From IMCC26077 sp964418325 (GTDB lineage: Bacteria; Actinomycetota; Actinomycetes; Nanopelagicales; Nanopelagicaceae): DNA of 64,000 nt. The DNA lies in the NCBI GenBank assembly GCA_964418325.1, contig CAYQLC010000001.1, positions 62,001 through 126,000 of the forward strand. The letters run 5' to 3'. Positions 44,594 through 53,800 of this stretch are shown in pieces. Under the pieces are notes generated by a model that searched no databases, was not told the origin of the DNA, and saw only the letters and a program-made list of their open reading frames with translations. Both the position numbers and the translations under genes were made by a program. The stretch's first letter is position 1, and the number at the start of each line of letters is the position of its first letter.

Positions 44594-45411
44594 GAGCTCC
44601 TGCTTTTCCTCATAAAGTCAGTGTTCAGAACGAAGAGCAGTGCAAGAATCACGTTGGGTATTAACATGATTAGCGATAACGCAACACCGCCTGCAAAGTC
44701 CGCATTCTTGAAGGCATAGGTGAATGCAATCTGACTAGGCGACCAATCTGTGGTCATGTTGGTCGATGTCAATAAGTTTGGTTCGTTAAATATCTGTAAC
44801 GCTCCGACAATCAAGAGTATCGTCATGTAAGCCACATATCGGCTAATCATGGGTAGCTTGAGTCGCCAGGCTAATTGAAATCGGTTGCATCCATCAACGA
44901 CTCCCGCCTCAAGAACCTCATGCGAAATCGAGCGAAGTGAGCCGTATTGGATAACGATCCAACTACCGATCCCAGTAGAGAAGGAGATAGCACCGATAAA
45001 CCACCGGATGTTGGACTTGTCCCACACAACATCGTATCCAACGACTGCCGACCAAAAGAGAACTGCTACGGCAACTGGAATCAAGCCAGGAATAAGAAAA
45101 AGGAGGCGAGTGGATCTGTTGTATTTAAAATCAACTGAATCAAGTAGAAGTGAAACTACTAAAACAGTGAAAATCATCAATGGGACAAAGATTGCAAGTA
45201 AGAAGAGGACGTTCAGTATCGCAGGGCCAACACGAAAATCTTGAAGAATTAACAGAAAAGTTTCGTATCCACCATCCATATTGATCCATGATGGATTGCG
45301 CACTTCAAGGATTCCATAGATCACGGGAATGATGCCGCAAAAGAACATAAAAGCAACATAAGGAAGAATCATCAATGAAGGTATGACTCTACTTTTACGT
45401 TTTAGGCCCAC
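44584..45411 (-). CDS. ABC sugar transporter permease (MalF type), second pair
   Basis: 275 residues from GTG 45411. Six helices, EAA loop 'EVLEAGVVDGCNRFQLAWRLKLPMI'. It clearly resembles the first MalF-type permease (shared 'INMDGGYETFLLILQDFRVGPAILNVL' versus 'PDGGWDAFSIVLQDFRFPQALRNVL', and 'NEPNLLTS' versus 'VEPQLLTT'). This pair is thus a diverged copy for a related sugar. Its promoter is a palindrome filling the 21-base gap to the NRAMP-like gene. Confidence 0.9.
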   Translation of the reverse strand: MGLKRKSRVIPSLMILPYVAFMFFCGIIPVIYGILEVRNPSWINMDGGYETFLLILQDFRVGPAILNVLFLLAIFVPLMIFTVLVVSLLLDSVDFKYNRSTRLLFLIPGLIPVAVAVLFWSAVVGYDVVWDKSNIRWFIGAISFSTGIGSWIVIQYGSLRSISHEVLEAGVVDGCNRFQLAWRLKLPMISRYVAYMTILLIVGALQIFNEPNLLTSTNMTTDWSPSQIAFTYAFKNADFAGGVALSLIMLIPNVILALLFVLNTDFMRKSRSSWR

Positions 45412-45414
45412 TTG

Positions 45415-45432
45415 TGAATCATATAGGATTCA
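45415..45432 (-). promoter_or_regulatory. Palindromic operator/promoter of the second permease pair
   Basis: TGAATC-ATATAG-GATTCA is a perfect 6-base inverted repeat. Read on the minus strand it contains TATGAT 6 bases before GTG 45411, so the -10 box lies inside the operator and the mRNA would be leaderless. It is nearly identical to 25671-25688, which has the same distance to its start codon. Confidence 0.6.
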
Positions 45433-46692
45433 TTAACCAAAGATCGTCGTTCCTACCAGCATTAAAGCGCAAAAAAGCATGACTAAGAAGGCGATATTTA
45501 GCATCGCGCGTGAAAGTCGTTTTCCTTGAAGTTCTCCCATTACTTCACTATTTCGGGAAATCTTTGCAATTAAAAATATTAACGGCACTGCGACCAGTCC
45601 ATTGATTACTGCTGCAAAAACCAAAGATTTAATTGGATCAATTCCTATTAAAGTTATAAACCATCCGACAACCGTTGCTAAAATAATCACGCTATAGAAC
45701 TGTCTGGCTTGTTTAAGTTTGTAGTCCAATCCTTCTCTCCATCCAAAGGCATCGCTGACTGCATAAGCCACTGATCCTGCGAGAACTGGTATTCCTAATA
45801 GCCCCATACCGATTACTCCGATAGCAAAGAGTAACTTGGCAAGGGTGCCTGCATGAGGAAATCCCTCCACCAATGGTTCTAACGCTTTGGCAGCGTCGGC
45901 AGCGGTACCGATGTTTGTCACGCCATTTTCATGTAAGACGACAGCTGCGGTGATAATCATGAACCAGCTTCCGATTTGTGAAATGCTCATGCCAATCGAG
46001 ATGTCCTGTCGAATCTCTCTTATCCCACGCCTCTTTTTCTCGCTCTTTTCCGCATAATTGCTCTCTTCCACTTCTTCAGCAGTTTGCCAAAAAAACATGT
46101 AGGGACTGATTGTGGTGCCAAGCACTGCAACTATCACAAACCAATAGGCAGAATTCCATTGTAATTCTGGGATAAAGGTGGCCTTGAATACTGCAAGCCA
46201 ATTATCTGTAACAATCAAAGCTACGGCTACATAAGAAAGCAAAGATAACGAGAGTAACTTCAAGAATTTTGCATAACTGTGATAACCAATGAAAATTTCC
46301 AAAGCAAGCACAATCAGCATGAATATGGTGGACAGTAGAGGTATCGGGAGCGGTATCAAAAGATTGAGAGAAGCTCCCACCGCCGCAAAATCGGCGCCGA
46401 TGTTGATCACGTTGGCAATCACCACGAGAGCCACAACAAAGAGCAATACTTTCTTCGAATATAGGCGAGAGGTCACTTTTACCAAGCCTTGTGAGGTTGC
46501 AGAACCGATTCGAGCGCAGGCCTCTTGAACGGCAATCATCAACGGCAAGCAGAGAATGATGGTCCAGAGCTGGCCAAATCCGTATGCAGCCCCTGCTTGA
46601 GAATAAGTGGCAATGCCTGAAGGGTCATCATCAGCAGCGCCAGTAATCAAACCCGGCCCCAGCAATCGGGCAAATTTAGGGTGGCGCTTCAC
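45433..46692 (-). CDS. NRAMP-like divalent metal transporter with non-canonical motifs
   Basis: 419 residues and about eleven helices with NRAMP-family arrangement. The first-helix site reads 'GAADDDPSGIATYSQAGA' instead of the usual DPGN, and helix 6 reads 'TTISPYMFFWQTAEEVEE' instead of the MPH motif that selects transition metals. So it belongs to a divergent NRAMP branch, and the transported ion (Mn, Fe or Mg) cannot be assumed. A charged loop KSEKKRRGIREIRQD follows helix 6. GTG 46692 stands 6 bases after TAGACT. It is unrelated to the sugar genes by function, and marks the island's right end. Confidence 0.88.
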   Translation of the reverse strand: MKRHPKFARLLGPGLITGAADDDPSGIATYSQAGAAYGFGQLWTIILCLPLMIAVQEACARIGSATSQGLVKVTSRLYSKKVLLFVVALVVIANVINIGADFAAVGASLNLLIPLPIPLLSTIFMLIVLALEIFIGYHSYAKFLKLLSLSLLSYVAVALIVTDNWLAVFKATFIPELQWNSAYWFVIVAVLGTTISPYMFFWQTAEEVEESNYAEKSEKKRRGIREIRQDISIGMSISQIGSWFMIITAAVVLHENGVTNIGTAADAAKALEPLVEGFPHAGTLAKLLFAIGVIGMGLLGIPVLAGSVAYAVSDAFGWREGLDYKLKQARQFYSVIILATVVGWFITLIGIDPIKSLVFAAVINGLVAVPLIFLIAKISRNSEVMGELQGKRLSRAMLNIAFLVMLFCALMLVGTTIFG

Positions 46693-46698
46693 ATCAAC

Positions 46699-46704
46699 AG
46701 TCTA
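46699..46704 (-). promoter_or_regulatory. -10 box of the NRAMP-like gene
   Basis: TAGACT, 6 bases before GTG 46692. An AGTAGG...CCTACT inverted repeat (46714-46733) lies just upstream and also precedes the divergent deacetylase gene. It could be an operator for both. Confidence 0.4.
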
Positions 46705-46744
46705 GGACTCTCCAGTAGGTTTAAGCCCCTACTAGAGGAGCTCG

Positions 46745-47449
46745 ATGGATCGTCGCAAATTTTTTGAAGTGATGGGATCGAGCGCAATTGGGCTCGCCTT
46801 GCCAAATCTCTTCTTAACTCCGGCAATAGCAACTTCCCCGAGCATCATTCGTGAGCTACCAAAATCTGAAGAAAAACGCTCTGCTTGGACAGTCGATGAT
46901 GGCACTAGTCCAGAATCTGTTAAACGATACATCCGACTTGTTGCGGAAAATGATCTCCGCCTAACTTTTTTCATTTACTCTGCCATGGGTTCATGGCTTG
47001 CGAACAAGAAAGAGTTACGACCTCTAGTTGACAGTGGGCAGATTCAATTAGCTAATCACACCGCTCACCATCCGGCACTTGTTACTCTCAACACAAAACA
47101 AATACAAAAAGAATTAATGGGGGCCCATAATTTTATTGAAAAACATTTTGGTGTTGATGCTCGCCCCTTTTACCGCCCACCTTATGGCAGCATAAATAGG
47201 CGAGTTGTTGATGCTGCTGCTGATATTGGTTACACGATGCCAATGCTTTGGTCTGGATCACTAGGTGATGCGAGCAATATCCGCGCTTCAAGAATTTTGG
47301 CCTTAGCTCGAGCCGCCTTTTATGATCAATCAATCGTTCTTGCGCATGCTAATAATCTGACCTCTTCTAGAGTATTTCCAGATATGCTCAAATTGATTAG
47401 CTCACGAGAATTAACACTTGTTACCTTAAATGATGTTTACCCAGCATGA
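46745..47449 (+). CDS. Secreted polysaccharide deacetylase (NodB-like), probable Tat signal
   Basis: 234 residues, with GAGGAG before the ATG. The N-terminus MDRRKFFEVMGSSAIGLALPN has a twin-arginine motif, so Tat export is likely. NodB motifs follow: 'WTVDDGTSPE' (the usual TFDDG, with the catalytic and metal Asp), 'ANHTAHHP' (the HxxxH metal site in varied form), 'RPPYGSINRRV' and a final 'IVLAHAN'. The family removes acetyl groups from cell-wall or environmental polysaccharides. The next gene overlaps by four bases and is also secreted. Confidence 0.88.
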   Translation: MDRRKFFEVMGSSAIGLALPNLFLTPAIATSPSIIRELPKSEEKRSAWTVDDGTSPESVKRYIRLVAENDLRLTFFIYSAMGSWLANKKELRPLVDSGQIQLANHTAHHPALVTLNTKQIQKELMGAHNFIEKHFGVDARPFYRPPYGSINRRVVDAAADIGYTMPMLWSGSLGDASNIRASRILALARAAFYDQSIVLAHANNLTSSRVFPDMLKLISSRELTLVTLNDVYPA

Positions 47450-49179
47450 CCAAGAAATTAGGTGTAGTAATTCTCATTTTTTTCGCCTTGCTTTTTCCAC
47501 AGAGCAGTAATGCGATAGTTTTTTTTGACAACCAAGAAGCTGCTACAAAATTAAAGCCGAATTATCCTGCAGTTGCTCTAACTATCACTGACGACAGAGT
47601 GCTCACTCAAGTATCGTCGATTACTGGAGCAACTCGAGGAACTTTCATACAAAATCTTGCCTGCGAATCAGTCTTGGATGCCAAATGCGCTTCAGCCGAT
47701 ACTTTACGAGTATCAGCGATTGTCCCCCCTTGTACTGTGCGTTCGGATGCAAGCGACGTCTGTATCAAGTCGTTGCGAAGCGCTGACTCTTCAGGAACTC
47801 TCAAGAACTCCGAACTTCTCTACGAGGTAAACACCTTCAAATTTCCAAGAAATGCCGAAAATAGACTCCCTGCTGGGGGCGGAATAAGCGTTTGGCGAGG
47901 TAGCACAATCAAGGGAAATGAAATCGAGTATTCGGTAGCGGTTGATATCCAGATTAACTACTACAGATCGACCTCTCCTGCTTCCATCGCTGTTGTGGGA
48001 TTTAGCGCACAAGTAATTCCAACTATCACTAAGTCAGGTGCTTTTCACCCTCCAATTTGGCGGGGTGGTTTCGAGACGTTAGATAATCCTAATAACGGTC
48101 CAGTTGATCCCAGCTACCGGAATTGCATTTGGACAGACTCGGGACGTTGCGGGATGGCTGCCCCATTTTTTCCTGATCAGACTTTAGAACTTACTTTACA
48201 AATGGATAACAAGCTGACTGGCTGGTTATTTGGTCGAATGAAAGATACCCGTGCATCAGTTACGCCGTTGTCATCTACGACTAGCACTGTTGTTGTCAGT
48301 GGATCGTCCATCAACGTGCCATCTGGTGTCTCTTGGATTCCAAAGAGCGAATTCGCTATCTCACCAGGTTTGCAAGAGATGAATTATGACAGTCGTGTTG
48401 AGAATGATTCATTCGGTCCAGCAATCTTGTGGGGGAAATTCTCTAATCACCCAGACCTGTTTGAATTTCCCCGATTTGGGATACCAGGTGGAGGGATCCA
48501 CACTCCAAATCCAGCACTCAAAGGAACTGGATATTTTCAAGCAAGTGAAAAATGGTTACAAACTTCTAATGTGGTGCCAACCTGGAGATTCCAAGGGATG
48601 GATCCCTCTTCATTCTGGGGAATGGAACAAAGTGCCGGGAATAAAGTCTGGGAGTGCACTGTAAAAGACCAGAGTAAATTACACGGAATGATGACAACAA
48701 ATGCAATGGCATACAGTTGGAGTCCTCCCGCATTCAAAGATGGAGTGATGAGTTACAAAGTTGCTGGAGCTCATTTAGATGCTGATGGCACCACTGTCTA
48801 TAGAGGAACTTATGATTTGGCGATGAATGCTGATTCGGCACGTTGCATTTATGGCTTCTCTAATGCGCCGATAAAGGCCTCGGTATCAGTAGTAGGTTCT
48901 GACGGGGGTGAGCAAGAAATATCGACCGAGACTCTCTCAATTAAAGATGGTTGGATGACACTTAGCGCGAAGAATTTCACTTTTTCCTCGCCTACTATCC
49001 GCATTAAACTTACGCAGGAACGGGTGAGCGTACCTGCCACCAATGGCACCCAAACATCAAGCAATGCCGCAAAAAAACAAGTGGTACGAAAGAGCTCAAT
49101 TACGTGCATTAAGGGTAGGAGCATCAAAAAGATTACTGGGATAAACCCAAAATGTCCTACGGGTTATCGAAAGAAGTAA
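47446..49179 (+). CDS. Large secreted protein of unknown function with Cys-Pro-Gly-Tyr tail motif
   Basis: 577 residues, overlapping the deacetylase by four bases. Signal peptide MTKKLGVVILIFFALLFPQSSNA. The mature part is beta-rich with scattered cysteines ('CTVRSDASDVCIK', 'NCIWTDSGRCGM'). No enzyme motif recognised. The C-terminus ends in a short basic module 'SSITCIKGRSIKKITG..PKCPTGYRKK' with two cysteines. I have the impression that this tail recurs in secreted proteins of small freshwater actinobacteria; treat that as unverified. Co-translation with a deacetylase suggests a cell-surface polysaccharide context. Confidence 0.85.
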   Translation: MTKKLGVVILIFFALLFPQSSNAIVFFDNQEAATKLKPNYPAVALTITDDRVLTQVSSITGATRGTFIQNLACESVLDAKCASADTLRVSAIVPPCTVRSDASDVCIKSLRSADSSGTLKNSELLYEVNTFKFPRNAENRLPAGGGISVWRGSTIKGNEIEYSVAVDIQINYYRSTSPASIAVVGFSAQVIPTITKSGAFHPPIWRGGFETLDNPNNGPVDPSYRNCIWTDSGRCGMAAPFFPDQTLELTLQMDNKLTGWLFGRMKDTRASVTPLSSTTSTVVVSGSSINVPSGVSWIPKSEFAISPGLQEMNYDSRVENDSFGPAILWGKFSNHPDLFEFPRFGIPGGGIHTPNPALKGTGYFQASEKWLQTSNVVPTWRFQGMDPSSFWGMEQSAGNKVWECTVKDQSKLHGMMTTNAMAYSWSPPAFKDGVMSYKVAGAHLDADGTTVYRGTYDLAMNADSARCIYGFSNAPIKASVSVVGSDGGEQEISTETLSIKDGWMTLSAKNFTFSSPTIRIKLTQERVSVPATNGTQTSSNAAKKQVVRKSSITCIKGRSIKKITGINPKCPTGYRKK

Positions 49180-49210
49180 TTTTCAGGTCGCAAATAATCA
49201 TGAGTTTCTT

Positions 49211-49216
49211 TACAGT
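49211..49216 (+). promoter_or_regulatory. -10 box of secreted protein gene
   Basis: TACAGT, 6 bases before GTG 49223; no ribosome site, leaderless layout. Confidence 0.45.
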
Positions 49217-49222
49217 TAGATC

Positions 49223-49729
49223 GTGAAAAAGTACTCTCTTGCTCTCGCCCTCGCTTTCAGCATCGTTTTCGCTGCACCAGTCGTTGCTCATCAACCAGTA
49301 ACATTAAAATCTTCAGATAAGACACCCGCTGCCGGTCCACTACTTGTTGATGGAACAATCTCATTTGCTGTAAATATGAATTTTTCAAAAGCAAAACAAG
49401 TTAGGGCTTTCCGCGCCGGGTTTGCTGAAGGTGATGCGCTTGCTCTGCAGCTTCTGATTTATGACGAGAAACCAGAGAAGAATCTCTCCAAAAAGCGCTT
49501 ACCGGTACTCAAGGTAACCAGCCCATCTGGGCAATCGTTTACAGTGCCAATTACTGAACGAACCCCGTTCTATGAGCCATGGGGCAAGCGTAATTACTTA
49601 TATCTTGGACGCACTTCGCAGGTTGCTGAAGCAGGTATCTACTCCTTCGAAATCACATCACGAGCACCAGGTCGCTTCATCGTAGCTGTGGGCGAGCGCG
49701 AAGTTCCTGGAAAGGTAGAGCGGGATTGA
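49223..49729 (+). CDS. Small secreted protein, unknown
   Basis: 168 residues from GTG 49223. Signal peptide MKKYSLALALAFSIVFAAPVVA. The mature part is probably a single beta-sandwich ('GIYSFEITSRAPGRFIVAVGEREVPGKVERD', 'LPVLKVTSPSGQSFTVPI'), and has no cysteine. The family is not recognised. It stands alone between leaderless start and a 118-base gap. Confidence 0.8.
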   Translation: MKKYSLALALAFSIVFAAPVVAHQPVTLKSSDKTPAAGPLLVDGTISFAVNMNFSKAKQVRAFRAGFAEGDALALQLLIYDEKPEKNLSKKRLPVLKVTSPSGQSFTVPITERTPFYEPWGKRNYLYLGRTSQVAEAGIYSFEITSRAPGRFIVAVGEREVPGKVERD

Positions 49730-49847
49730 GTAGTGTCCGATTTGTCGCAAGAGTCTGACTCAAAAAAATATAAGTAAAGGTCCACGATTGTTCCGCTACT
49801 CGCTTCTACCATGTAGGTATTCCTGACTACCACTTGGAGGAGCAAAT

Positions 49848-50102
49848 ATGAGCATCCCGAATTCACCACAAAAAACTAATGGAATGGCAATTGCCGGATT
49901 CGTTTGTAGTTTTCTCTGTTGGCCACTCGGACTAATCTTTAGCATTCTTGGCATGTCGCAAACATCCAAAGATCCCTCTCAAGGTGGGCGTGGACTTGCA
50001 ATTGCTGGACTCGTCATTTCAATAGTTTCCGCTGTTATTACTGTTGTACTTTGGGGAACTATCGCCGCGTTAATTGGAATGGATGCCTCAGCGGACATTT
50101 AG
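49848..50102 (+). CDS. DUF4190-type small membrane protein
   Basis: 84 residues, two helices. The pattern 'NGMAIAGFVCSFLCWPLGLIFSILGMSQTSKDPSQGGRGLAIAGLVISI' is characteristic of DUF4190: two similar half-repeats with a Gly-rich turn. Function unknown; common in actinobacteria. GGAGG lies before the ATG. The stop overlaps the next start (TAGTG). Confidence 0.88.
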   Translation: MSIPNSPQKTNGMAIAGFVCSFLCWPLGLIFSILGMSQTSKDPSQGGRGLAIAGLVISIVSAVITVVLWGTIAALIGMDASADI

Positions 50103-50539
50103 TGACTTTGCAACAGCGGGGTAGTTCAGATTTGCAATCAAATAGTATTGCTACTCGCCTGCCCCGCATATTTATTGTTGGATTTTCTTCTCTAGCAATC
50201 TATTTACTTGCTCGTGTTACAGATAACTTCAACTCTGGACCAGTGCTCTGTACCTTCCGACTTTTTACTGGCCTGCCTTGTCCATTCTGTGGTACCACGC
50301 GCGCATTCGGATCGTTAATTCAAGGTAACCTGATAGAAAGCCTTACTCTCAATCCTTTAGCATTAATCATCGCGGCGATTATTGTTCTCTGGATTTTGCT
50401 TCCTCGTCACATAAAGAGTGGCACTGACCAAATTGCCCATTTTTGGTGGCGTATCGGTGAACGTGGACGCATCAACGCTGCACTCCTGCTCTTGACTTCT
50501 CTTTGGGTTGCGAATCTGCCAAGGATGCTTAATGCTTAG
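50102..50539 (+). CDS. DUF2752 membrane protein
   Basis: 145 residues from GTG 50102, chosen because it overlaps the previous stop codon by one base; a longer frame to 50051 runs through the preceding gene. The family signature 'TGLPCPFCGTTRAFGSLIQGNLIESLTLNPLAL' (CPxCGxTRA..) is present, with three helices. DUF2752 has no established function; the cysteine pair suggests a redox or metal site at the membrane. Pairing with DUF4190 is often seen. Confidence 0.88.
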   Translation: MTLQQRGSSDLQSNSIATRLPRIFIVGFSSLAIYLLARVTDNFNSGPVLCTFRLFTGLPCPFCGTTRAFGSLIQGNLIESLTLNPLALIIAAIIVLWILLPRHIKSGTDQIAHFWWRIGERGRINAALLLLTSLWVANLPRMLNA

Positions 50540-50590
50540 GGCTCGTTGCTTATGGGTAAAAATGACAATCCAGACTAACTAGGGGGCACC

Positions 50591-50890
50591 TTGAAAAGAA
50601 GTTTCTCAGCAGTGGCACTAATCGCCGCATTCCTGCTTTCTCAAATGATCTCCGCTCCCGCCCACGCAGGTAAGGGTTGCGTTACTCCCAAAGAGTTCAG
50701 CAAAGCTAAGACTGGAATGAGTATTAAATCTGTCGCAAAACTATTTGGCACGAATGGCTCTGAAATGTCGCGAACCGAGGGTTATGGCACCGTCATCGTC
50801 ATGCGTGAGTACAAGGCCTGTACAACGTTTGGCGCTGTGACCATTCTTTTCACAAATGGCAAGCTTGAAACTAAGAGTGGAATCTTCTAA
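50591..50890 (+). CDS. Small secreted protein with SmpA/BLIP-like domain
   Basis: 99 residues from TTG 50591 with AGGGGG four bases upstream. Signal peptide MKRSFSAVALIAAFLLSQMISAPAHA. The mature 70 residues 'CVTPKEFSKAKTGMSIKSVAKLFGTNGS...' resemble the small alpha/beta repeat of SmpA/OmlA and of beta-lactamase inhibitor proteins, where 'F..i..GMs...V..i.G..G' is the core. Two cysteines may pair. The role is unknown. Ends two bases before the convergent protease gene. Confidence 0.75.
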   Translation: MKRSFSAVALIAAFLLSQMISAPAHAGKGCVTPKEFSKAKTGMSIKSVAKLFGTNGSEMSRTEGYGTVIVMREYKACTTFGAVTILFTNGKLETKSGIF

Positions 50891-50892
50891 GA

Positions 50893-53800
50893 CTAATTCT
50901 TAGCGGTACCGTTAATAACTATGCGGTCGATGTCGATGTTCATGACATTGCCACCGGTAGCGCCTGTAAATCCGAATTGAACTCCACCCGATGGATCATT
51001 CCAATTTATTCCGGTATCACTCAACAGCCCTGTGATTGTTGGGTTTCCTGAGAACGAATTAGAGTTGGAAATCCAAATTCGATAACTTCGAGTCGCCAGG
51101 CCAACCGGATCGATTTGAACACGCATAAACATGTCTTGCCCCATCGGGATACTGGCATTAGATGTTTTGAGAATAGGCAAGGTGCTGTTAGTGCCAGTTC
51201 TTCCGAGTACTTGCACTTTGGGCGAATTGTTATGAAGAACTTGAATACCGAGTAGTCCACCTTTGAATTGCTCTCCAGGATTATTGCCGGCATAAGCAAG
51301 TGTGGCGCCTGCAAAAACCCCCAGCCAATTCCCACCGCCATTTGTTGCAGCTGCAATATCCGGATTTGACGAGTCTGCTAGGAAGAATGTGAAGCCATCA
51401 CCGCCAAAACTCCAATTTGATGGGCCAAAATTAAAGCGGAATCGCGCATCAATTCCCCTCGTAGAATCTAATTTATTAAGATTGAGCGCACCAGCTCGGC
51501 CACCATCGGTGCTAAGCATTCGTAACTTCCCGGCTTCAATACGTGGCGCTAACGAGTTGTATGTTGCTCCAACAGAATACGCAGTGATGCCATAAGTGCT
51601 TCCTAGATAATCCTCAAGCAGAGAAAGCTCACTCACACTCAAGTTTCGATCAAAAACAATGACTTCGGCAACTTCCCAATCAGAGGTTTCTGATCCATAC
51701 AGCGGATTTCCCCAGTTGATTGTCATTTGCGGAAGCGTGGGATTTCGTCCAACTCCCTTGCTTGCACCGTTAACTCGGAGTGAACTCCAAGTATCGGAGA
51801 TCAGGAACCAATTATTATTGTTGCCTGAGGAAGTTTCGGTGATCCACGCTTCGTGGTACGCCACTCCAGTCTTTCCACTCCACCAACCAGTGAGATGATT
51901 TCCAGTTTCTCCCGTGAATATTCGTCGCTGAGTGGCACCTGAATACCTAGCAACCGTTAAAAATCCAAAACTATTGAACGATGGATTCCCAAGCTTAATT
52001 CCATCGTTTACACCACCAGAGACAACGGTAAACGCTTTTGCAGAACCATTGCCAATGGTTGTTGTTTTGAGGGTAGGCGCACCTTTAACTTGGCTTGATG
52101 CTAAATGGCGATTATTCCCAGAGGAATCAACCCAAGTCTTCGCTACCGGATCATAATTCGCAGCTTCTAGGCGAAGGTAAGGGCGTAGCGTGCTCGGATT
52201 CCAAGCTCCCGAAACCTCTTTAATAATAGACCAACCAGTTAAGGAAGAAAAGGAATCAATTGATAACGCGACGGGCGCAGCTGTGGACACAGTATTTGAG
52301 AGCGTTGTTAAGGCTAGATTAACTTTTTCGTTAATTACAGGAGTAACTCTAAATTGATATACAGTCGCAGGAGAGAGTCCTGTGATTGTTGCCGCGCTCG
52401 CAAGTGATGGACTTCGAGTAAACTTCTGCCATTCGCCGCCAGCAGCAGAATATTCCACCTGGTAATCGGAAATACCAGAAGTAGATGTTGGGGCTGTCCA
52501 GGTTAAATAGATTGAAGTTTGCGAATCTCCAATAGTAGATGCCAAGACATTACGAACGGCTTGAGGTACAACGAATGTAGTCGTCGCCTTACCTGAAACT
52601 CCGTTTGGCTCTCTACTAAAAATTGTTACTACATATTCGCCATCTGCAAATGCACCCGCATCAAAAGTGATGGTAAATGTTCTCGCGGTAGTACTCCAGT
52701 TAAAGTTAGAAGTTTCCGTGGCGCCAGCTACCAGCCATGAACCACCTGTGTTAAGCCGTGCAGTAGATCCCACTAGCGTGGGAGAGAAAGATGGAGAACT
52801 AGCACCCGTAATCTTGATACCCAGAGCGCTAGGCCTGAGATTGTTGAATCGCTCGAGTTCAACCGATCCAGAGATAGTCACAGTCCCGCGGGTAATTGCG
52901 CCTGGAAGTGGTGCAGTTAATGTAATTACTGGTGTCACAGTATTCGAAGGAGCACCGCTCATCGTTGTCACTGTTCCGCCATACTCAATGACATAAGCGA
53001 AATAACTGCTATTTAGAGAGTCGTTCCAAGTGCCATCCGCCCGTACATAAGCAACATTTTCATAGCCATCGGCTAAGCCAGGATTATTGTTAGGTTCTCC
53101 CGGACCAAATGAACTAAATGAACCTACTCCGACAGTGCAATTAGCTACGCCAGCCGCCGCGTACAGCGCAACATTTGCCTCAGGACCATCGGTATAACGC
53201 CAGCATCCCTCATTTGCAGCATCGGATATCCCTAACCATATTTCCGCTCCCGATGCTTTCTTTCGCATAAAAGCAAGTTCGGCAGCCGTATTAGGAGTGG
53301 CGAGATAACCCTGCATCCCCTCATATGTTGAAGCCAGTGCGAGTCTTCGCGCCTCAGTCCAGGAGGCGGTAGTTGATACGAATTTATAGAAGCGACCAGT
53401 CTTAGAGAAGAATTGCACATCCGGAACCGGAATATTTATCCCTGCACTTGAGTCGGACTTCCCTGCGAGATTCTCTACGGTGGCCTTGCAGATCAATCGG
53501 CTACCAGGTAGGTCATCCATTATCGCCGTCGTCAATGGCAGAAACTTCTGAGTTCCAAGAACGGTTTTTATAGTATTCGAATATTGATTCTCACTAATAC
53601 CCCACTCATAACTGAGCAATTCATCTTCAATCAAAGTTCGGGTATCGCACTGAGCAACACTTGTTCCGGGCTTGATGCTATTTAAATCTAATCCGGAAAT
53701 AGCAGTCTCAGGCAAACTTGGAAGCTGAGGTGGCACGATATAAATTCCAGCCGTATCTTCGCCTTCACCTACGATGTTGGTCGCTTTGACTGTGCAAAGG

